Positions 59,001 through 64,000 of a DNA stretch of 64,000 bases are shown piece by piece. Position 1 is the stretch's first letter. The number at the start of each line of letters is the position of its first letter. This DNA comes from an uncultured Collinsella sp. (GTDB taxonomy: Bacteria > Actinomycetota > Coriobacteriia > Coriobacteriales > Coriobacteriaceae): the NCBI GenBank assembly GCA_958443615.1, contig CAUCLI010000008.1, positions 1 through 64,000 on the forward strand, read 5' to 3'. A program made the position numbers and the translations under genes. The notes under the pieces are model-generated. The model was not told where the DNA came from, made no database searches, and worked only from the letters and a program-made list of their open reading frames with translations.

Positions 59001-61828
59001 TGCTCGATGACCTCGGCATCAAATTGAGGGCCTTTCAAGCGTTCGAAATTCGAGAGGTAGGTTTTCCAACGAACCGTGTATAGGCGATAATTCTCCCACT
59101 CCTTGTTGCCGCCCTTGATCGCCTTCGCGTAGTAGTCCACGCGGTACTCGAAGCGCGCATAGTAGGCATGGGGCTGCGTCAGGTCAACATCCCCGGGGAT
59201 GGTCCACGTGGGGTCGGCGCTCACCTTGCGTCCACATTGGTACTTGCGGGCTGTCTTGGCATTGGCGGTGGCGTCGGTGTGCACACCCTCGACCTCGGTA
59301 TACTGCGGCTTCCCAGCCTCATCGAGATCGAGCTCATACCAACCCATGAAGCGATAGCCGTCCGGAAGCGCTCCGTTCTCGCCAGCGCCCTTGATCGTCA
59401 GCGTGTAAGTGCCCTTGTCGGCGACAAGCTCCGCCTCGGCAACGCCCTCGCGCAGATTCTCGCTGTCGGGGACGTCATCGAGCTCGTTGCCCTCCATCAC
59501 CACGGTGATGTTCGAGGCAACCGAGGCATACACGGGGTACAGGTCCATGGGGCGCTCGATGGGCTCGCCGCCCTCGTAGAACTCGCCCTCCCTCTTCATG
59601 CGGTTGAGGTCGGAAGTCGCAACATCAGGCCAACCGGCAGTGTCACCTTTGTCGTTTCGCATGGTCGTCCAGCCGAGGAACCTCGCGCCGTCATTGACCG
59701 GGCCGCCAGCTGCGGCACGGTCCTTTGTGGGCTCGGCAGGAGCCGGCAGCGCATCCTGATGGTTGTACCAGTCGTCGTCCACCGCGGGCGTGTCCTCCGG
59801 CATGGAGGTCTTCTTGTCGATCACCTTACCGTTCACGTCATGGAACAGCACCTGCGCCTGATGATGGGCGACGAACAGGTCGTTGTCCACGAACTCGCCG
59901 GCAGTCGCCCCGCCGGTGCCGGAGTTCTTGGCGGTATAGCTGGGCTCCTCCGAGACGAGCTTCGCTGCAGGATCGGGCGCCACGATCGGGTCGAAGTACG
60001 CGTGGTCGCCGGCCTTGACGTGGTTGACGGTAACACCCTGTTGACGGTACCAACCCATGAAACGGTACGCGCCGTTGTTGGCGGTATCGCTCACCTCGGG
60101 CGTGAGGGGCGCCCCGTCCTCACCCTGCTGACCAGCCTTGATCGTGGTCGCCTCGACCGTGAAGGTCTTCTCGTTGACGCTCACCGGCTGCACGGCGAAG
60201 TTGTACGGGTCGCTCGTGACCTGCTGTTTGCCCATCTGCGTGGGCTCCACGGTCACCGAGCCCGCACCGGGGAAGTCGAGCGTGGTCTTGACGGAGGCGC
60301 CGTGCACGGGGATCCCCAGGTACTCGTCCATGATCCATTTGTTGACGTGCGGACGGGCCTTGTCGGCGTCGAGGCTGGAATAGCGCACCTCGTCGCCCTC
60401 GAAGTCGTAATCCTCGCCCTCCCAAAAGAGGCGGTCGGCATACTTCGCGTCGTCGACGATCGGGCCGTACCCAAAGCCCTCGGGAGAGACGCCGTTGTCG
60501 TTGTCCAAACCGAGCCAGTCGCCCCACGCGCGCACATAGCCCTTGGGGTGCGGCTTGATGGCGCTCTCCCTGCCCTTAACGTCGTTGCGCTTGAAGTACG
60601 AGCTCACCAGCTGCGTATCCTCCTCCCAGTCGCGCTCGACCAGGCCGGAAAGGTACACGTTGCTCTGGATGATGGGGATCACCGCGATGGAGTTCCACTG
60701 GAAGGACTCCATATTGCCCGCGTAGTGACAGCGAATGACACGGCTGGCGTCCGTCTTGGCGGTGGAGCTGTTGGCGTAGGCGATGATGCCGCCCACGTAG
60801 CCGATGTTACCCGAGCCCACGCCCACGTAGTTGGCGACCCACGTATGGACCCACGCCGTGGAGAAGCAGTCCACCACGTCCACGTTGTCGGTGTAGCCCA
60901 CAATGCCGCCGGCGTAGATGCCCTGACCGGCGACGGCACCCACCGCGACCTCGTAGCGGTTGTAGACCTCGGTTTGATACAGGTAGTTGCCATCGGCATC
61001 GCGCTCGTACACGGAGAGGTTCGGGTTCTTGGCGCGATCCTCGTAGTACCGCTCGTTGGGGAGCACGCGACAGTACTCGATCTCGGAATCCTCGGCAGAG
61101 CCCGCGAGCGCACCCAGGTACAGGCACTCGCCGCCCAAGCCCGAAACTCCGATGACGGAGTTGTTCACCACGCGGCCGCCCTGAACGGTGCAGTCGTACA
61201 GACGCGAGCCCTCGACCATCTCACCGACGACCATGCCGCCCATGAGGCCGGCGTTGGTGATGAGCGACACCGCGTTGTTGGCGGGCGTGACCGAGATGGT
61301 GCAGTTGACGATGCGGATCGACTCGATGCGCGTCCTCTCGGCGTGGCCGACCACCACGCCACCGCGGTAGTCCGCGCCGATATAACAGTCGCGGAAATGG
61401 ATGTCGTGGATGTAGGCGCCCTCGGTGAAGGAGAACAGGCCGGTGTTGGCCGCCGGCTTCCAGAAGTCGCGCTTGTAGTTGAGGCCGATGATGCAGTGGC
61501 CGTCGCCGTCAAAGGTGCCGCGGAAGGGATGGTCCTTGTCGCCGAACGTCAGGGACCCGTGTTCCTTGACGATCTGCTCGAGATGCGTGCCGTCCGGGTC
61601 GTCTTTCCTGAAATCGATGTCCGCCTTCAAGACGATCTCGTCGGTGTAGGCCTCCTGGCGCGAGCGCGCGATCTCGACGAGCAGGCCCTTGACGTCATGG
61701 ACCTCCACGGTCTTCGCCTGCGCCACGGCCGGGGTCGCGATAACGACGAGCACCGCCATGGCGATGGCGGCGAGCAGGCGACGGGCGCGGGTGCGCCAGC
61801 CACGGTTGATTGCTGGTTGATTCATCAT
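56075..61828 (-). CDS. Giant secreted repeat protein (1,917 residues) with GLUG-like and InlB-like repeats
   Basis: The ATG at 61828 (AGGGTGG upstream) overlaps the previous stop by 4 nt. A signal peptide (1-39, VAQA) leads into a region of about 80-480 with repeats such as GGVVVGHAERTRIESIRIVNCTI and YAGGIVGYTDNVDVVDCF (GLUG/beta-helix type). Then come about eight repeats with F-(M/L/V)-GW cores near residues 589, 716, 826, 1024, 1148, 1374 and 1476, like InlB B-repeats. The C-terminal domain (about 1780-1917) begins GSLVIDKTAPTSAAGSTFTF and resembles Cna-B/SpaA pilin domains. No LPxTG or membrane anchor ends it. It is a likely adhesin or fibre tip. Confidence 0.85.
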   Translation of the reverse strand: MMNQPAINRGWRTRARRLLAAIAMAVLVVIATPAVAQAKTVEVHDVKGLLVEIARSRQEAYTDEIVLKADIDFRKDDPDGTHLEQIVKEHGSLTFGDKDHPFRGTFDGDGHCIIGLNYKRDFWKPAANTGLFSFTEGAYIHDIHFRDCYIGADYRGGVVVGHAERTRIESIRIVNCTISVTPANNAVSLITNAGLMGGMVVGEMVEGSRLYDCTVQGGRVVNNSVIGVSGLGGECLYLGALAGSAEDSEIEYCRVLPNERYYEDRAKNPNLSVYERDADGNYLYQTEVYNRYEVAVGAVAGQGIYAGGIVGYTDNVDVVDCFSTAWVHTWVANYVGVGSGNIGYVGGIIAYANSSTAKTDASRVIRCHYAGNMESFQWNSIAVIPIIQSNVYLSGLVERDWEEDTQLVSSYFKRNDVKGRESAIKPHPKGYVRAWGDWLGLDNDNGVSPEGFGYGPIVDDAKYADRLFWEGEDYDFEGDEVRYSSLDADKARPHVNKWIMDEYLGIPVHGASVKTTLDFPGAGSVTVEPTQMGKQQVTSDPYNFAVQPVSVNEKTFTVEATTIKAGQQGEDGAPLTPEVSDTANNGAYRFMGWYRQQGVTVNHVKAGDHAYFDPIVAPDPAAKLVSEEPSYTAKNSGTGGATAGEFVDNDLFVAHHQAQVLFHDVNGKVIDKKTSMPEDTPAVDDDWYNHQDALPAPAEPTKDRAAAGGPVNDGARFLGWTTMRNDKGDTAGWPDVATSDLNRMKREGEFYEGGEPIERPMDLYPVYASVASNITVVMEGNELDDVPDSENLREGVAEAELVADKGTYTLTIKGAGENGALPDGYRFMGWYELDLDEAGKPQYTEVEGVHTDATANAKTARKYQCGRKVSADPTWTIPGDVDLTQPHAYYARFEYRVDYYAKAIKGGNKEWENYRLYTVRWKTYLSNFERLKGPQFDAEVIEHWSLSDGGCVVDDEATTYLENGIVSPHVVYSHNKSKGAGEFYDIVATFDFPNSAKIEMSGNAGGLIDPFTLTAKMTSDGFEFIGWSWEKKSEAGIDRRNPWKTGAHVTQTNYVYEAHTVAKVTFVGGADGDGDLVVKRAYSDCAQDTEFANGFLPVFVDEDWTYQFRYQHYTNDTGVGQYSEVHNGLTVDIGKSPSDAAMQAKRPNSLFVGWIDQSAIAAGEMTQEEYNAVYNQDTQTSRVSLAAIAPYLVGEKALCERPMTLYPVYVDYRYETTTNITRGTALTDPADPTVEPAGRIESGDDQGLMALTVSADVDDQTAAAYELVSWTIERPEGTVIDTITATGADGHPVADGQDGTPVSNANAKLSYNIIAGTKHVIVANYHAKADAKLNVTYHVRPAGDAAPTITVEKKVGDLLGHAPAPEFEVQGAVLVGWSEQQPANGGDYLMFDKDNPVTLVDELTVVERSMELWPVYRVVTTGGEGDTGVDVCVNSNIDKEIHGTDHRAAVVKTAETPQGTQSYVSLEAKPVDGYKFLGWYKDYKSVDADGEVVGTPVAGNRVTGDEVFAGNLYTAVYQKVQVYTVVYHFPDGHESTVEIDEGDDTKFIETVKVQKPVLDESGNPTFDKDGNPVVDVVEEQAVVVGGEQTAAIEGALDKANAQGDYRELFYEWEWRKDSGTTVAWEEFCGLDHGGQPGKGIVAHLKAENSTAMHLYPVTHRFNALDADRKAYPAKNLVWQIDPARLAATGPDAADKPAVKIAFAPNTLYVGDELTIHMDQVHYARGAATGAAARTPVNDKTVALYDTFDFANAMPLDSKVTGADNQGEGNAVFTFKTTGSLVIDKTAPTSAAGSTFTFLVTECNADGTDKQDAKSTTVTLTAQAAPGDSTATARGTLSLPWGYYKVVETTWGWRYAPTYRFLENGLTVEGRPENVVLVRGGSTARVTNALQKDKYLDGEDRAKNVFGEGRVDAKGGER

Positions 61829-62667
61829 TCCGGCCACCCTTCGGCGTCGAGCACCGAATCGGCATTGTGTTTGCGTTGCACGGCGCCGGCATGCGCATCG
61901 AGCTGATACGAGCCGGAACCGTAGCGGTCGTGAGCGGCCTGGGTGTCGACCGTCAGACCGGTTATGAGCGCGGGGGAAACCGCGCCGGGCTCAAGAGGCT
62001 CCACGAGGTAGAACCATCCGTCGCGCTCGACCCAATCATCGCCGTTCACATCGAACGCGGTGAGGTCCGCCAGACCGTGCCGCTCGCCGCCCGAGCTGAG
62101 CGAGAACTCGGCGCGGGCGCGGACCCACAGCGTCTGGGCGCCCGTGTTCTTGAAGCGAACGGTGCGGTCGAGACCCACCGTGCCCAAGGGGATCTCGTCC
62201 TCGCTTTTGGCGGGGACCTCCTCACCCTTGGCGTCGTGCGTGGTGATAAGTGCGTCGAGCGCGACGCCGTCGAAGGCCAAGCGACCAGCGGCGGGATAAT
62301 CGCGCACGAGGAAAGAAAGGGTTTGCGAACCGAGGGCGACCGCGAAGAGCGCAAGGCACAGCACGGCGACCATGAGACGACGGCGACGTGCGGCGCGAGC
62401 GGCGGAGCTGGCAGCGGGCGCGGCGTCATCGGCAGCTGCCTTGGCGGCTGCCGCCTCGGACTCCGCATCAGTCGCGGCAGCGCCGATAGCGTCCTCGACG
62501 GCGGCCTCCTCGGCTTCCGCCTCGACGACGCACGCGTCAACCTCGGCCTCGTCCGCCTGCTCGGCACCCGGCGCGTCGGCGGTGTCGCACACGTTTTCCG
62601 CAGAGCCCTCGTCCAGCGTGAGTTCGTCGGCCTGCTCAGCCTCGCGAACCTCGTCGTCCTCGCTCAT
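61825..62667 (-). CDS. Membrane-anchored or secreted operon protein with an acidic N-terminal region
   Basis: A protein of 280 residues I do not recognise. Residues 1-90 are acidic and Ala-rich (Glu/Asp/Ala, low complexity), then a basic patch RAARRRRL and one hydrophobic segment (about 97-115). A 165-residue outer part begins SFLVRDYPAAGRLAFDGV. This stretch has a faint SipW-substrate look, with a hydrophobic helix followed by a Phe and G-V pattern, as in its neighbours. RTVRFKNTGAQTLWVRARAEF resembles the beta strand seen in TasA-like proteins. The start has GGAGGG upstream. It may be a divergent fibre subunit. Confidence 0.7.
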   Translation of the reverse strand: MSEDDEVREAEQADELTLDEGSAENVCDTADAPGAEQADEAEVDACVVEAEAEEAAVEDAIGAAATDAESEAAAAKAAADDAAPAASSAARAARRRRLMVAVLCLALFAVALGSQTLSFLVRDYPAAGRLAFDGVALDALITTHDAKGEEVPAKSEDEIPLGTVGLDRTVRFKNTGAQTLWVRARAEFSLSSGGERHGLADLTAFDVNGDDWVERDGWFYLVEPLEPGAVSPALITGLTVDTQAAHDRYGSGSYQLDAHAGAVQRKHNADSVLDAEGWPE

Positions 62668-62755
62668 GGTTCAAACCCTCCCCTCGTGCGCTTGACTCCC
62701 CGGAGGGCGGCACGGCACCCACAGCCGCACCGCCCAACCAGGTCAACAGTTGGTT

Positions 62756-63505
62756 TTACTTGGTGTTGTGCTCAGCCCAATCCTTGGCCTTGGTGATGAC
62801 CTCGTCGGTGTCGATCTTCTCGCCATTGGCGGAAGCCGCAACGAGGTATGCCTTGACCTCGATGGTCTTGCTCTCCGTGAGGACGAAGTCGTTGTTTGCG
62901 TACACCTTATCGAACAGCTCGTCGGTGTACTTGTCCTTCAGCCCGTCAGCATCGTGCTGCAGCATGGCCATATCTGCCTCGGTGGCGGTGCCGCTCTGAT
63001 TGCCGTCAGGTCCAACGTACACGAACAGACCGCCCGTGTAGAGACGTCCTTTCTTGCCAGTAAGCGTTGCGTCAGCCTGACCAACGTACTCATCAGCCTT
63101 GCCCGTCACAGGGGCCCAGTTATCACCAATGGCGAAGTACGCATTCTCACCAAGGTTATTCTCAACCTCGACGAACACATACGCATCCTGGGACCGCTTG
63201 CCAATGCCGACGTTGGGGTTCTTGGGAACGATGGAGCCCGCGGTGATGGCGGAATCGTCCTTCCAGTTGGTCTCGATAAGCCAGGCGTCCGCCTGCTCGT
63301 TATCGTCACCGCCGCCCTGCTCAGGGTTGTCGGGATCCGGCTTCTTATCCGGCTCGGTGATGCCCTTGCCCTCGACGAAGTTGTTGGTCTTGCTCGTGGT
63401 CACGCTAAACCAGGCCATCACGCCCGCGCCCACGGCGAGGACGCAGCACAGCAGCAGCGCCGCCACCAACCCGGTCTTCCTACGATTCGACTGCTTCTGC
63501 TCCAT
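62756..63505 (-). CDS. TasA/CalY-like SipW-dependent protein
   Basis: A protein of 249 residues from the ATG at 63505, with GGAGGAAGG upstream. The hydrophobic segment (about 12-31) ends in VMAWFSVTTSKTNNFVEGKG, the SipW-type border motif. The mature part is acidic, with a Pro/Asp/Gly linker (50-70) and a beta-rich body that includes DAYVFVEVENNLGENAYFAIGDNW. As the first substrate gene after the peptidase, it is the best candidate for the main fibre subunit (inference). Confidence 0.8.
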   Translation of the reverse strand: MEQKQSNRRKTGLVAALLLCCVLAVGAGVMAWFSVTTSKTNNFVEGKGITEPDKKPDPDNPEQGGGDDNEQADAWLIETNWKDDSAITAGSIVPKNPNVGIGKRSQDAYVFVEVENNLGENAYFAIGDNWAPVTGKADEYVGQADATLTGKKGRLYTGGLFVYVGPDGNQSGTATEADMAMLQHDADGLKDKYTDELFDKVYANNDFVLTESKTIEVKAYLVAASANGEKIDTDEVITKAKDWAEHNTK

Positions 63506-63568
63506 AGTGGCCTTCCTCCTTCTTCGTGATCCTTCGCCACATATGCCAGGGCGCTCGCGCGCCCATAG

Positions 63569-64000
63569 TCACCTCATGTGTTTCGGCGCCGGACGCCCGG
63601 CGGCCTGTCCTTCGTTTCGCGTCTCGAACAGTTCGATCGCGATGCTCACGGCAACGACCATCGCCACAAATGCGATGACCATATATATGCCGGGGGCCTG
63701 CGTGATAAAGTTGTTGATGTATCCAAGGCAGGGAATGCAAAACGCGACCACGCCGACCAGCTGGGAAAACGCAACGGGCGACGCATCCGGGGAGATGTTG
63801 CCGGCACTGTCGACGTTTGCCACGCCGCGCGTGCGGAACTCGCGGGCGGACTCGTCGATCTCGTACACCTCGTGCGTGACGAGCGTACCGGATTCAAGCT
63901 TGAAGGTGATGGCGTCGCCGACCTCGACCTCGGACGGGTCGACATGGCGGACGTAGGCGAGCGAGCCCACGGGAAGCTCCGGCTCCATCGAGCCGGTCAG
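63569..64000 (-). CDS. sipW: SipW-type signal peptidase I, C-terminal part (runs off the window)
   Basis: A partial gene whose 5' end lies beyond 64000. The visible part opens with LTGSMEPELPVGS, holding the catalytic Ser. VTHEVYEID supplies the His that replaces Lys in ER-type (SipW) signal peptidases. A C-terminal membrane helix (about GIYMVIAFVAMVVAVSIAIELF) follows, as in SipW. It is the first gene of the operon seen here and would process the TasA-like substrates downstream. Confidence 0.88.
   Translation of the reverse strand: MTGSMEPELPVGSLAYVRHVDPSEVEVGDAITFKLESGTLVTHEVYEIDESAREFRTRGVANVDSAGNISPDASPVAFSQLVGVVAFCIPCLGYINNFITQAPGIYMVIAFVAMVVAVSIAIELFETRNEGQAAGRPAPKHMR

Noticed and set aside
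59168..61906. A 912-codon plus-strand open frame opposite the giant repeat protein
   Set aside because: Shadow frame: it has no ribosome site, signal or domain, whereas the minus strand has a signal peptide and repeats.

Overview
The window is GC-rich and reads like a chromosome segment of a gut Coriobacteriia (Actinomycetota), most likely Collinsella or a near relative. This is an inference from gene content and style: ATG/GTG/TTG starts with strong GGAGG sites, alanine- and acid-rich insertions in enzymes, a cytochrome c maturation cluster, sortase substrates with InlB-like repeats, and AbiEi-like/PD-(D/E)XK proteins. No rRNA, tRNA, CRISPR array or intact insertion sequence was recognised.

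Layout. 0.2-22.3 kb is almost all on the minus strand and mostly housekeeping: a frame-disrupted phosphohexomutase, a DtxR/MntR-type regulator, peptidase T, an LCP wall-polymer ligase, murA, the complete F0F1 ATP synthase operon (atpI-like-B-E-F-H-A-G-D-C), upp, rpiB, glpK, and the translation cluster prfA-prmC-aminotransferase-tsaC, then an aldose epimerase. 22.3-24.6 kb is a small accessory island: an AbiEi-like/PD-(D/E)XK gene between two identical 151-bp repeats. 24.7-29.3 kb holds a MarR regulator and a heterodimeric ABC exporter. 29.6-35.6 kb is a System I haem-handling cluster (ccmE-F-A-B-C-D) with an unusual CxxxY, double-OB CcmE. 35.7-48.4 kb holds coaX, a folP-folK fusion, a sirtuin, exonuclease III, a CPA2 antiporter, an ECF transporter (T, fused A-A, S), glmU and prs.

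The right third is surface and accessory DNA. A 1,280-residue LPSTG adhesin (48.6-52.4 kb) is switched out of frame by a run of nine G in its signal-peptide region. It is followed by degenerate 42-bp tandem repeats, a 221-bp element with terminal inverted repeats, and a second AbiEi-like/PD-(D/E)XK paralogue. From 54.6 kb to the end, a tightly coupled minus-strand operon encodes a SipW-type signal peptidase, TasA/CalY-like secreted proteins, a 1,917-residue repeat protein and an LPQTG wall protein. This looks like a SipW-dependent surface-fibre system.

Three themes stand out. (1) Two simple-sequence tracts, (AT)6 in the phosphohexomutase and G9 in the adhesin, both put their genes out of frame and could be restored by slippage, so both may be phase-variable. 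(2) Two divergent AbiEi-like/PD-(D/E)XK genes each lie beside a short hairpin-ended element, suggesting a nuclease-linked mobile palindrome or defence cassette. (3) The SipW operon combines fibre-like subunits, a giant adhesin and a sortase-type anchor. Functions are assigned from motifs read by eye; no database search was run.
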